A stretch of 37,614 nucleotides of DNA from Burkholderiaceae bacterium (GCA_019234815.1 JAFALA010000035.1:1-37614); one strand, 5' to 3'. Positions 18,172-25,808 are shown, counted from the first letter of the stretch. Made by a program: numbers and translations. Notes: generated by a model not told the origin, from the letters alone.

Positions 18172-18203
18172 AAGCCCCCTTGCCGCTTGCGGCAAGGGGG
18201 CTT
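18172..18203 (-). terminator. Rho-independent terminator of the porin gene
   Basis: A perfect 14-bp stem (AAGCCCCCTTGCCG and its complement) closes a 4-nt loop and, on the minus strand, is followed by TGTTGTCTT. It lies 24 nt after the porin stop at 18227 and ahead of the RND operon, so it separates the two transcription units. Confidence 0.88.
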
Positions 18204-18226
18204 CCAAGACTCAGATCAGCAGGTGA

Positions 18227-19519
18227 TCAGAAGCGGTGGCGAATGCCGACAGCGGTGATGTAGTTGTGGCTGTAAACCGTGGCAACCGGGGGGTTGTACT
18301 GGTCGCCGGAGTACTTGGAGTACATCAGACCGCCATACACGTCCGTGCGCTTGCTCAGGCTGTAATCCAGCAGGACCGAGGCCGAGTAGATATTGCCGTC
18401 ATGCTGACCCAGGTCCGACGAGGCGTTGGCACGCTGGTCGTAGAAGCCAGCCGACAGGTTCAGGTTCGAGGCCACGTTGTAGTCGCCACCAATCCAGATC
18501 ACGTCGGTCGATTGGTCGGCCTTGGCGAAATCAACCGTATTCGGGTTGCCCACGGTCAGGCCGTAATAGTTGCCCACAACGCCCACATTACCGTTGAGCG
18601 AATTGGAGGGCTTGGACAGGGTGTAGCGCTCCCAGCCAGCCTTCAGGTTGAAGCCTTCGACGGTGTAGCGGCCTGCCAGCATCCACGCCTTGGTGTCGTA
18701 GTTGGTCAGGTTGACGTCGCCAACGATGGCGCTGGTGCCGGCCTTCAGCGCGTCGTAGAAGCCTTGGTAAGCGAACTGCACACCAAAGGTTTCTTCTTCG
18801 TAACCCACGCTCACGCCATAGCCCGACTGCGTCTTGTTGCTGCCGGCCACGCCGCCCAGCTTCACGAAGCCGCCGAAGTTGAACTTGTCGATCTTGTTGC
18901 CATACTTGATGCTGCCGTCCATACGGGTGTCTTCCGACACGCCGCCGCCGCCGCCGATGGTGCCCGAGAAGCCCAGGGGCGAGAACAGTTGAGCAGCTTG
19001 CACCGGGTCATACTTGACAACGATGTCGAAAATCGAGGCATAGTTGCGGCCGAACTGGATCGAGCCCAAGTCCTTGTCCGACAAGCCAACGAAGGCCTGA
19101 CGGTTGAACAGCTGACCGTCGATCGAAGAGTTGGCGCTGGCAGTACCCGTGCCGGCGGGGGCGCCGGAATTGCGCGCAAGAGCGGCGCCGGCGTTGCTCA
19201 GTTGGCCGGTCGGCAAATTGATACCCGACTCCAGCGTGAAGAAGGCCTTCATGCCGCCACCCAGATCCTCAACACCCTTGACACCCCAACGCGAGGGCGA
19301 AATGCCGCCGTTGAACATACCGTTGACGCTGTTGGGCACCGAAGTTTTGACGGCCGACACGGGGTTGACGCTGGCGGGGAAGGAAGGATCCACGCTCAGC
19401 GAGTGCTCGACATGACCCACGGCCACGTCAGCAATGCCATAGAACGTGACGCTGGATTCTTGAGCCTGGGCGGCAGCCACCGCGGCCACAGCGGCCAGGG
19501 CAATCAGGGATTTTTTCAT
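18227..19519 (-). CDS. General outer-membrane porin (Gram-negative porin family)
   Basis: This is a 430-residue 16-stranded trimeric porin of the Neisseria/Bordetella type. It has a classic signal peptide (MKKSLIALAAVAAVAAAQAQ, cleavage near residue 20) and first strand VTFYGIADVAVGHVE. Loop 3-like and strand motifs include GVKGVEDLGGGMKAFFTLE, NRQAFVGLSDKDLGSIQFGR and a closing ITAVGIRHRF, whose terminal Phe is the outer-membrane insertion signal. AGGAG lies before the ATG. It is monocistronic, with its own terminator at 18172-18203. Relatives form anion- or cation-selective pores for small nutrients. The likely promoter lies at 19520-19650 but I could not fix its boxes. Confidence 0.94.
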   Translation of the reverse strand: MKKSLIALAAVAAVAAAQAQESSVTFYGIADVAVGHVEHSLSVDPSFPASVNPVSAVKTSVPNSVNGMFNGGISPSRWGVKGVEDLGGGMKAFFTLESGINLPTGQLSNAGAALARNSGAPAGTGTASANSSIDGQLFNRQAFVGLSDKDLGSIQFGRNYASIFDIVVKYDPVQAAQLFSPLGFSGTIGGGGGVSEDTRMDGSIKYGNKIDKFNFGGFVKLGGVAGSNKTQSGYGVSVGYEEETFGVQFAYQGFYDALKAGTSAIVGDVNLTNYDTKAWMLAGRYTVEGFNLKAGWERYTLSKPSNSLNGNVGVVGNYYGLTVGNPNTVDFAKADQSTDVIWIGGDYNVASNLNLSAGFYDQRANASSDLGQHDGNIYSASVLLDYSLSKRTDVYGGLMYSKYSGDQYNPPVATVYSHNYITAVGIRHRF

Positions 19520-19814
19520 TAGGAGAACTCCTGTTTATTACAAATATGACGGCAAGCCGCCTTCAAAGCATGATCTTCGTTGCGATTTGTGACTGCGAGG
19601 TTACAAGCCCCCGCCGCATCGCATGACGTTGTAATCATGCAACCGAAGCCTCCGACGGCCTGCAAACGACGCCTTTGAAGCTGGGGGGCGACTGAACAGC
19701 GCCGAACTCCAAAGCGAGGCCATGCATCGGAACTTCACAAAACGAAACACCACAACATGGAACGGGCTGAAGTATGCCGCTGGAATCCTCTTTCAAGCCC
19801 CGTCTGTTGTGTCA

Positions 19815-19914
19815 GCGCATCATTTCATTCGTACTTATCCGGACAGACGGCATTTAAGTACGAACCTTCACGAATCAAGCAATTTGTTGCAATGCTGTAA
19901 CTTTTGCAGCTTAG
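19815..19914 (+). repeat. Diverged direct repeat, left copy (about 100 bp)
   Basis: This segment aligns with 23936-24036. By eye about 37 of the first 46 positions match, with GCGCATCA and TTCATTCGTAC shared exactly, and similarity continues to AGCTTA at the far end with small gaps. It carries TTGCAA at 19887-19892 in the place of the right copy's -35 box, but TTAGGG (19911-19916) where the right copy has TACAAT. The promoter is therefore probably dead in this copy. The two copies flank the iron-uptake cassette. Confidence 0.75.
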
Positions 19915-19919
19915 GGCGG

Positions 19920-19933
19920 GCGCAGGGACGCGC
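19920..19933 (+). repeat. 14-bp terminal inverted repeat, left end
   Basis: GCGCAGGGACGCGC here is the exact reverse complement of 23926-23939. The two lie just inside the flanking direct repeats and bound the piuC-PepSY-TonB receptor genes. No transposase is present, so calling them mobile-element ends is an inference. Confidence 0.65.
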
Positions 19934-20017
19934 AGCCCCCCTCGGCTAGTTCCTGATCAAGCACCAGCCATTGACAAGGAGAACTGCCGGCCCTCAAGGC
20001 TCGCCACAAGCATGCGT

Positions 20018-20036
20018 GATAATAATTCTCATTTGC
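20018..20036 (+). promoter_or_regulatory. Fur box upstream of piuC
   Basis: The 19-mer GATAATAATTCTCATTTGC matches the Fur consensus (GATAATGATAATCATTATC) at 14 of 19 positions. A TACAAT -10 candidate follows at 20038-20043, so Fur bound here would cover the -35 region. This predicts iron-repressed expression of piuC and the PepSY gene. Confidence 0.8.
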
Positions 20037-20092
20037 ATACAATTCATGCGCCTGGTCCGCGGGATTCACCCGACCCGAGAAGCCAAGAAATC

Positions 20093-20779
20093 ATGTTGAT
20101 TCACCTCCAGAAAATATTGTCCGGCCAGCAAGTACAGCTCGTACGCGGCAAGCTTGAAGCCGCCGACGCGCCATGGGTCGATGGCCGCGTCACGGCCGGC
20201 TTTCAAGGCGCCCCGGTCAAGTTCAATCAACAGATCGACGAACTCTCCTCGCTTGCGGGCGAGCTGGGCGACCTGATCCTGGCCCAACTCGAGCGCCATC
20301 CACGGTTCATTTCGGCCTGCCTGCCGCTGGTGGTCTATCCACCCATGTTCAATCGTTACGGCGAGGGCATGGCCTTCGGCAGTCATGTGGACGGTTCGAT
20401 CCGCATCGTGCCTGGCAATGGACGGCGCCTGCGCACGGACATCTCGGCCACACTGTTCCTGGCCGAACCGGGTGAATACGACGGCGGCGAGTTGCAAATC
20501 GACGATGCCTACGGCATGCACAGCGTCAAGCTTGCCGCAGGCGACATGGTCGTCTATCCGGCTTCGAGCCTGCACCGCGTCACGCCGGTCACACGCGGCA
20601 CACGCATGGCCAGCTTCTTCTGGATCCAGAGCATGGTCCGTGACGACGCCCAGCGTGCACTGCTGTTCGACATGGACAACGCGATCCAGACCCTGAACCG
20701 GACAGGCGCCGACGAGTCAGCGCGCACGGCCTTGGTGGGCAACTACCACAACCTCGTGCGCATGTGGGGGGAGACATGA
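20093..20779 (+). CDS. piuC: Fe(II)/2-oxoglutarate-dependent dioxygenase PiuC (PKHD-type hydroxylase)
   Basis: This is a 228-residue cytoplasmic dioxygenase of the PiuC/YbiX family, found beside siderophore receptors; the substrate is not established in my knowledge. The double-stranded beta-helix supplies the iron ligands His98-x-Asp100 (FGSHVDGSI) and His161 (SSLHRVTPV), and Arg171 (GTRMASFFW) is the 2-oxoglutarate-binding arginine. NRYGEGMAFGSHVDG and EYDGGELQIDD are family hallmarks. The ATG at 20093 gives the normal family length. It is preceded by a Fur box and overlaps the PepSY gene at its stop. Together with the receptor it forms an iron-starvation cassette. Confidence 0.94.
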   Translation: MLIHLQKILSGQQVQLVRGKLEAADAPWVDGRVTAGFQGAPVKFNQQIDELSSLAGELGDLILAQLERHPRFISACLPLVVYPPMFNRYGEGMAFGSHVDGSIRIVPGNGRRLRTDISATLFLAEPGEYDGGELQIDDAYGMHSVKLAAGDMVVYPASSLHRVTPVTRGTRMASFFWIQSMVRDDAQRALLFDMDNAIQTLNRTGADESARTALVGNYHNLVRMWGET

Positions 20780-21432
20780 TGACCCTCCTGCTCAACCCCA
20801 AGCACAAGGGCTTCCTGCCGCCGGCATGGCGTCATGGCGCCTTCCTCAAGTGGCTCAAGCGCACACATGCCTGGCTCGGTCTGTGGGGTGCCGCACTCGG
20901 CCTGCTGTTCGGTATCTCCGGCTTCGTGCTGAACCATCGCGCGCAAATGAAGATCAACGTCGTCACGCCTGTCGAAAGCTCGGTACAGGTCGACTTGCCC
21001 GATGCAGCCAAGGCCGACCCCGATGCGCTGGCAGGCTGGTTCGCCGACTACACCGGCATCACCGCCCATCAGCGTCTGCGAAAGCAGCGCGCCAAGACCG
21101 TGGTCTGGAACGACCGCCCGGTGCAAAAGCCGGAGGAATGGAGCGTCTCCCTCTCGCGCCCCGACCTCGAGGTTTCGGCCGTCTACACGGTGGGCAACCG
21201 TTACGTCGACGTCAAGCGCAGCGAGCAAAACCTCTGGGGCATCCTCGCGCGCCTTCACAAAGGCGAAGGCGTGGGCATGGGCTGGATTCTGCTGGTGGAC
21301 ACCCTGGCCGGCGCCCTGGTCATGCTTTGCCTGACCGGCTTCCTGCTCTGGTCGCACCTGCATGGTCCGCGCCTCGCGGCACTGGGGCTGATCGCAGCCG
21401 TCGTGTCCTGGGGCTGGTATGCCATGGCGTGA
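20776..21432 (+). CDS. PepSY-domain membrane protein of the iron cassette
   Basis: This 218-residue inner-membrane protein belongs to the PepSY-associated TM family. A cytoplasmic start (LKRTHAWLGLWGAALG) leads into helix 1 (about 29-50, LLFGISGFVLNHR). A periplasmic PepSY-like domain follows (about 55-165, with VYTVGNRYVDVKRSEQNLWG), then two C-terminal helices (about 170-192 and 198-217). Relatives sit next to TonB receptors and piuC; some are thought to act in siderophore-iron reduction or release, which is inference here. Two adjacent ATGs are possible: 20776 overlaps the piuC stop after GGGGGGAGAC, and 20779 would shorten it by one residue. Confidence 0.88.
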   Translation: MMTLLLNPKHKGFLPPAWRHGAFLKWLKRTHAWLGLWGAALGLLFGISGFVLNHRAQMKINVVTPVESSVQVDLPDAAKADPDALAGWFADYTGITAHQRLRKQRAKTVVWNDRPVQKPEEWSVSLSRPDLEVSAVYTVGNRYVDVKRSEQNLWGILARLHKGEGVGMGWILLVDTLAGALVMLCLTGFLLWSHLHGPRLAALGLIAAVVSWGWYAMA

Positions 21433-21738
21433 ACGCCAAGGCGGCTCGGCCTGGCACGGCCGGCGTTAGGGCGTATTCGCCGGCCTCGCAGGTTTGGGCA
21501 TGGCGCGCATCCAGTGCGCCGGGCGCCTGGCGCCTGGCTCGACGCCAGGTCACGCCAAGCCAGAGCCCCCAACGCCACGCACTTTCCTTTCCGCCCCCCC
21601 CGAGTTGACGGATTTGCAACATGGGTTGATTTCATGATTTTTGCAAATGATAATGATTCTCATTTAAGATATTGCATCGCGATCGAAACGCAACAGCGTC
21701 GATCCACTCCCCCTGCCCTATTGCCAAAACAAAAACCA
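21433..21738. other. 306-bp region between the PepSY and TonB receptor genes
   Basis: No gene is visible. There are GC-rich inverted repeats: AACGCC/GGCGTT (21432-21437 with 21462-21467) and CCTGGCG/CGCCAGG (21526-21532 with 21543-21549, 10-nt loop). None has a T-run, so they may be weak rho-dependent-type ends of the piuC-PepSY message. The receptor promoter and Fur box follow at 21641-21670. Confidence 0.55.
21641..21670 (+). promoter_or_regulatory. Promoter of the TonB receptor gene overlapped by a Fur box
   Basis: TTGCAA (21641-21646) and TAAGAT (21665-21670) are 18 bp apart and make a plausible sigma-70 promoter. The 19-mer at 21649-21667 (GATAATGATTCTCATTTAA) matches the Fur consensus at 14 of 19 positions, with the first nine exact, and lies across the spacer and -10. 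Iron-loaded Fur would therefore block transcription. Confidence 0.82.
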
Positions 21739-23925
21739 ATGCAACGCCTGTCCCCTCTCCCCGTCGCGATTCTTGCCGCCATTGCAAGCTCGGCCCACGC
21801 TGACACCCCTTCCGACTCCGTCTCGCAGGCCCCAAGCCTGCCCTTGGTGAGTGTCACCGGCACCTTGGACAACTCCAACTATCAGTCCTCGATGTCGAGC
21901 GTGGGCGCCAAGACGCCGCAGGCCCTGCGCGACATCCCGCAAACGATCAATGTCGTGGACAAGCAATTGATGCAGGCCCAGGGCGCCGCATCGCTGCCGG
22001 ATGCGCTGCGGAACGTGCCCGGCATCACCATCGGCGGCGCCGAAGGAGGCCAGATCGGCAACAACATCAACCTGCGCGGCTTCACGGCACGTACTGATAT
22101 CTACCTCGACGGCTTTCGCGACCGTGGCCAGTACTACCGCGACCTCTTCGATCTCGAGCAGGTCGAGGTCTTGCAGGGACCATCGTCCATGCTGTTTGGG
22201 CGCGGTTCGACTGGCGGCGTGATCAACCAGGAAACCAAGCAAGCCCGCCTGGTCGACGCAATCGAGCTCTCGGCAACGGTCGGCAGCGACGGCCGCGTAC
22301 GCACCACGCTCGATGACAGCACCCGGCTGTCCAGCACCGCTGCCGTACGCATCAACATGTTCGCGCAGGACTTGAAAACCACCCGCGACGTGATGCAGAA
22401 CAAGGACTTCGGCGTCGCACCCACCCTGCGCCTGGGCATCGGCACGCCCACCGAGATCACGCTCTCGGCCCTCCTGCAGCACAACAGCGACATGCCCGAC
22501 TATGGCGTGCAATCGTTGAACGGACAGCCGGTCACAGCCCGTCCCGACACGTTCTATGGCCTGGCATCGGACCTGACCACGCAAGACGTCGCCATGCTGA
22601 ACGGCGTGGTCAAGCATGTCTTCAACGACACCTGGACCCTGCGCAACCAGACCCAGTTCAATCGTTACACCACCAACGCGCAAGAAACCGCGGCCCATGC
22701 GCTTTCCACGACGAATTCGGTCGCCGGCCTGATCACGCCGCCCGCATTCGGCAACTACAACCCTGCGCAACTGTGGGTGGAATTGCAAAGCCACGACCGC
22801 AACATCGTCGACACCAGCCTGGACAACCAGACCGACCTGATCGGCAAATTCAGCACCGGTCCGATCACGCATGAACTGATCCTGGGTGCCGAGTTCGGCC
22901 ACGACACCTACCAAAACCAGTCGATCAACCGCACCGGCGCCGGCCTGCCCAGCGGTTATGTGGGTTTCGTTTCGCTTGAAAATCCGAGCGACGCCCCGCC
23001 CTCGACGATCAGGACCTCTTACGGCAACCTGGCCAAGTCGAGCGCCAACTCGATGGGTTTCTACGCCAACGACACCATAGTCCTGACAGAGCAATGGAAG
23101 TTCGTTACCGGCCTGCGCTGGGACCGCTTCAACGCTCAAATCAACAACACTGTGAGCCTGCCGTCAAATGCCGCGCAGCGCACCAGCTTTACGAGCTTGC
23201 GAGAAGGTCTGCTCTACCAGCCGACCGAGGAACAGTCCTATTACCTCTCCTACGGCACGTCCTTCGACCCGCTGCTGGAGCAGATGACCTTCACCAACGG
23301 CACGCAAGGCCTGCCTCCGACCAAGACGCGCTCGTTTGAAGGCGGCGGCAAATGGGATCTGCTGAACGACAGGCTGTCCTTGACCTTCGCAGCCTTCAAC
23401 GAGCGACAGGACAATGTCTACAGCGTCTCGAACGGCGAATACACCGCCGCCGGCAGCTGGCTGATCAAGGGTGTAACGTTCGGAGCGGTCGGCCACCTGA
23501 CCGACAGGCTGCAGATTTCGAGCGGCTACATGCATCTGGACGCGCATGTGTACGGCACGACCGACGGCACCGACGGCAGCATCCCCGCCAACACGCCCAA
23601 GACCACTTTCAACCTGTGGACCACCTACGCCCCCGTCAAGGATTGGGAAGTGGGCGGCGGCGCGTTCTACGTGTCACAACGCTATGTCGCAGATTCAGGC
23701 ATCAGCGCCAACCTGCCGCAGGGGAACATTGACCGTGTCTCGGTGCCTGGCTACACGCGCATCGATGCCACCGCGGCCTATCACCAACCGAAGTACGACA
23801 TCCGCCTGAACCTGATGAATCTGACGAACACAACGTACTACGACGCGCTGATCCCGTCAGATGGAGGGCGTTCGGTGCCTGGAATCGGTCGCACCGTCGT
23901 CCTGACCGGGACCTACCGCTTTTAG
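21739..23925 (+). CDS. TonB-dependent catecholate-type siderophore receptor (Fiu/PiuA-like)
   Basis: This 728-residue outer-membrane receptor imports ferric siderophores using TonB energy. A signal peptide (cleavage near SSAHA, residue 21) precedes a short TonB-box-like LPLVSVTGT. The plug domain contains DIPQTINVVDKQLMQAQGA, NINLRGFTARTDIYLDGFRD and LFGRGSTGGVINQETK. A 22-strand barrel ends with VPGIGRTVVLTGTYRF and a terminal Phe. Motifs and the piuC linkage point to the Fiu/PiuA catecholate group; the actual siderophore is unknown. The ATG at 21739 follows the Fur-controlled promoter but lacks a clear ribosome-binding site. Longer in-frame starts would begin inside the Fur box. The stop abuts the right 14-bp inverted repeat. 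Confidence 0.92.
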   Translation: MQRLSPLPVAILAAIASSAHADTPSDSVSQAPSLPLVSVTGTLDNSNYQSSMSSVGAKTPQALRDIPQTINVVDKQLMQAQGAASLPDALRNVPGITIGGAEGGQIGNNINLRGFTARTDIYLDGFRDRGQYYRDLFDLEQVEVLQGPSSMLFGRGSTGGVINQETKQARLVDAIELSATVGSDGRVRTTLDDSTRLSSTAAVRINMFAQDLKTTRDVMQNKDFGVAPTLRLGIGTPTEITLSALLQHNSDMPDYGVQSLNGQPVTARPDTFYGLASDLTTQDVAMLNGVVKHVFNDTWTLRNQTQFNRYTTNAQETAAHALSTTNSVAGLITPPAFGNYNPAQLWVELQSHDRNIVDTSLDNQTDLIGKFSTGPITHELILGAEFGHDTYQNQSINRTGAGLPSGYVGFVSLENPSDAPPSTIRTSYGNLAKSSANSMGFYANDTIVLTEQWKFVTGLRWDRFNAQINNTVSLPSNAAQRTSFTSLREGLLYQPTEEQSYYLSYGTSFDPLLEQMTFTNGTQGLPPTKTRSFEGGGKWDLLNDRLSLTFAAFNERQDNVYSVSNGEYTAAGSWLIKGVTFGAVGHLTDRLQISSGYMHLDAHVYGTTDGTDGSIPANTPKTTFNLWTTYAPVKDWEVGGGAFYVSQRYVADSGISANLPQGNIDRVSVPGYTRIDATAAYHQPKYDIRLNLMNLTNTTYYDALIPSDGGRSVPGIGRTVVLTGTYRF

Positions 23926-23939
23926 GCGCGTCCCTGCGC
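23926..23939 (-). repeat. 14-bp terminal inverted repeat, right end
   Basis: GCGCGTCCCTGCGC is the exact reverse complement of 19920-19933. It begins at the base after the receptor stop codon and its last four bases overlap the start of the right direct-repeat copy. Confidence 0.65.
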
Positions 23940-24036
23940 ATCACTTCATTCGTACGGGTCCGAACAGACAGTATTTGAATATGCATACTCACAAATCGAG
24001 CAAATTTTTTTGCAGCGCAGCATTTTTGGAGCTTAC
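23936..24036 (+). repeat. Diverged direct repeat, right copy (about 100 bp)
   Basis: This is the partner of 19815-19914. The copy ends in an intact-looking promoter (TTGCAG at 24010-24015, TACAAT at 24034-24039), suggesting that this is the original and functional version and that the left copy is a decayed duplicate. Confidence 0.75.
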
Positions 24037-24039
24037 AAT
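24010..24039 (+). promoter_or_regulatory. Sigma-70 promoter of the candidate small RNA
   Basis: TTGCAG and TACAAT are separated by 18 bp. Transcription would start near 24046, a few bases before the first hairpin and about 100 nt ahead of a strong terminator. Confidence 0.6.
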
Positions 24040-24045
24040 CCGCAT

Positions 24046-24146
24046 ACCGTGAAGACGGATGCTCTGAATGCTCTTCTTCACACCGTTTGTCTCCTCCACC
24101 CCTAGGTGGATTCAGCCTGAGGCCTCGCGGCCTCGGGCTTTTTTTT
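24046..24146 (+). ncRNA. Candidate small RNA (or ilvA leader) of about 100 nt
   Basis: The segment starts just downstream of a promoter. It contains a 7-bp hairpin (GTGAAGA 24049-24055 with TCTTCAC 24075-24081), then an unpaired pyrimidine-rich stretch with CTCCTCC (24091-24097). A small hairpin follows (TCCACC/GGTGGA, 24095-24110), then a strong rho-independent terminator (24115-24146). The CUCCUCC could pair with ribosome-binding sites, as in known trans-acting RNAs. A separate -10-like TATGAT downstream of the terminator (24174-24179) suggests that ilvA does not depend on readthrough. The alternative is an attenuator, because an 18-codon frame starting with GTG at 24049 ends at 24105 inside the second hairpin. 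I do not recognise a named RNA family. Confidence 0.5.
24115..24146 (+). terminator. Strong rho-independent terminator upstream of ilvA
   Basis: A 10-bp stem (GCCTGAGGCC with GGCCTCGGGC, one T-G pair) and TCGC loop are followed by eight Ts. It ends the candidate small RNA and lies 66 nt before the ilvA start. Confidence 0.9.
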
Positions 24147-24173
24147 GCCGTTTTTCGCCCTTGTCCACTGACT

Positions 24174-24179
24174 TATGAT
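24174..24179 (+). promoter_or_regulatory. Possible -10 box of ilvA
   Basis: TATGAT stands 33 nt before the ilvA ATG, after the terminator. Its -35 counterpart (TTTTTC at 24151-24156, 17-bp spacer) is weak. If real, it would free ilvA from the upstream RNA unit. Confidence 0.35.
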
Positions 24180-24212
24180 GGTGCAACGCAAAAAAATTGA
24201 TGGAGAACCCGC

Positions 24213-25808
24213 ATGCCCGGCCCTGGCACCTCGCGATCCAAGACCTCCTCTCAAACAGCCAAGGCGGCAAAAACGGTCAAACCGGCGCTGATTCACTCAG
24301 CCAACAGCTATCTGCAGCGCATCCTCAACGCCAAGGTCTACGACGTGGCGCACGAAACGCCGCTTGACCCTGCGCGCAACCTCTCCAAGCGCCTGGGCAA
24401 CAAGATCTATCTCAAGCGCGAGGACACGCAGCCCGTTTTCAGCTTCAAGCTGCGCGGCGCCTACAACAAGATGGCCCACCTGACGGCCGAGCAGCTGCAG
24501 CGCGGCGTCATCTGCGCTTCCGCAGGCAACCATGCGCAAGGCGTTGCGCTGTCTGCCCGCAAGCTGAACTGCCGTGCCGTGATCGTGATGCCGGTGACCA
24601 CGCCGACGGTCAAGATCAACGCCGTCGCCGCACTCGGCGGCGAAGTGGTGCTGCACGGCGACAGCTACAGCGATGCCTATGTGCACGCCCTCACCCTGGA
24701 ACAGGAACAAGGCCTGAGCTTCGTCCATCCTTTCGACGATCCCGACGTGATCGCCGGCCAGGGCACCATCGCAATGGAGATCCTGCGCCAGCACCAGGGC
24801 CCGCTGGACGCCGTGTTCGTGGCGATCGGCGGCGGCGGGCTGATCTCGGGCGTGGCCGCCTACATCAAGGCGGTGCGCCCCGGCATCAAGGTGATCGGCG
24901 TACAGACCACCGACTCCGATGCCATGGCACGCTCGGTGCGCGCCGGCAAGCGCCTGCCGCTGAACGATGTCGGCCTGTTCTCGGACGGCACGGCGGTCAA
25001 GCTGGTCGGCGAGGAAACCTTCCGCATCACGAAGACCCTGGTGGACGATTTCGTCATCGTCGACACCGACGCCGTCTGCGCGGCCATCAAGGACGTCTTC
25101 GAGGACACCCGCAGCATCCTGGAACCCTCGGGCGCCCTGGGCGTGGCCGCCATCAAGCAGTACATCGCCACGCACGGCTGCAAGGGGCAGCAGTTCGTCG
25201 CCATCACCTGCGGCGCCAACATGAACTTCGACCGGCTGCGCTTCGTGGCCGAACGCGCCGAAGTCGGCGAACACCGCGAGGCCGTGTTCGCCGTGACGAT
25301 TCCCGAAGAGCGCGGTAGCTTCAAGCGCTTTTGCGAGCTGCTGGGTCCGCGCAGCGTGACCGAGTTCAATTACCGCATCTCGGACGCGGCCCAGGCGCAT
25401 GTCTTCGTCGGCGTGGCCACGCACAAGCGCGAAGAAGCCGGCAAGCTCAGCAAGCTGTTCAGCAAGCACGGTTTCGAGAATGTGGACCTGACCGACGACG
25501 AGTTGGCCAAGCAGCACGTGCGGCACATGGTCGGCGGCCGATCGGACCTGGCCCGCGACGAGCGCCTGTTCCGCTTCATCTTCCCCGAGCGCCCCGGCGC
25601 GCTGATGCGCTTCCTGTCCAGCATGCACCCGGACTGGAACATCAGCCTGTTCCACTACCGCAACCAGGGCGCCGACTACGGCCGCATCCTCGTCGGCCTG
25701 CAGGTCCCCAAGCGCGACGCCGCCGCCTTCAAGCAGTTCATCGAATCGCTCAACTACCCCTGCGTCGAGGAAACCGACAACCCGGTCTACCGCCTGTTCC
25801 TGCGCTGA
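24213..25808 (+). CDS. ilvA: Threonine ammonia-lyase, biosynthetic (threonine deaminase)
   Basis: IlvA is a PLP enzyme that converts threonine to 2-oxobutanoate and ammonia, the committed step to isoleucine. The 531 residues have an extra basic N-terminal tail of about 25 residues. A fold-type II catalytic domain follows, with the PLP lysine Lys79 in FSFKLRGAYNK, ICASAGNHAQGVALSA, the Gly-rich phosphate loop AIGGGGLISGVAAY, and ILEPSGALGVAA. Two C-terminal ACT-like regulatory domains (about 350-430 and 445-531, each starting near FAVTIPEERGSFKRF or FRFIFPERPGALMRF) mark the allosteric biosynthetic form that is inhibited by isoleucine. The ATG at 24213 follows GGAGAA. It lies downstream of the candidate RNA/terminator unit. 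Confidence 0.96.
   Translation: MPGPGTSRSKTSSQTAKAAKTVKPALIHSANSYLQRILNAKVYDVAHETPLDPARNLSKRLGNKIYLKREDTQPVFSFKLRGAYNKMAHLTAEQLQRGVICASAGNHAQGVALSARKLNCRAVIVMPVTTPTVKINAVAALGGEVVLHGDSYSDAYVHALTLEQEQGLSFVHPFDDPDVIAGQGTIAMEILRQHQGPLDAVFVAIGGGGLISGVAAYIKAVRPGIKVIGVQTTDSDAMARSVRAGKRLPLNDVGLFSDGTAVKLVGEETFRITKTLVDDFVIVDTDAVCAAIKDVFEDTRSILEPSGALGVAAIKQYIATHGCKGQQFVAITCGANMNFDRLRFVAERAEVGEHREAVFAVTIPEERGSFKRFCELLGPRSVTEFNYRISDAAQAHVFVGVATHKREEAGKLSKLFSKHGFENVDLTDDELAKQHVRHMVGGRSDLARDERLFRFIFPERPGALMRFLSSMHPDWNISLFHYRNQGADYGRILVGLQVPKRDAAAFKQFIESLNYPCVEETDNPVYRLFLR

Larger units (their letters stand above)
19520..20092. other. 573-bp intergenic region between porin and piuC
   Basis: This stretch separates the divergent porin and piuC genes. 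It contains a 6-bp inverted repeat GCATGA/TCATGC (19621-19640, 8-nt spacing) that could be an operator for the porin. It also contains the left copy of the long direct repeat (19815-19914), the left 14-bp inverted repeat (19920-19933) and the piuC Fur box (20018-20036). A 75-codon reading frame at 19722-19949 overlaps the repeat and shows no protein-like features. I see no gene here. Confidence 0.7.

Noticed and set aside
19722-19949. 75-codon frame in the porin-piuC gap
   Set aside because: It overlaps the long direct repeat, has no ribosome-binding site or domain, and the second repeat copy does not keep the frame.
19971-19976. Perfect TTGACA upstream of piuC as a promoter -35
   Set aside because: No -10-like sequence occurs 15-19 bp downstream (TCAAGG at the best spacing). 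The Fur-box-linked TACAAT is more plausible.
21514-21738. Longer N-terminus for the TonB receptor
   Set aside because: It would place coding sequence over the promoter and Fur box. The signal peptide starts cleanly at the ATG at 21739.
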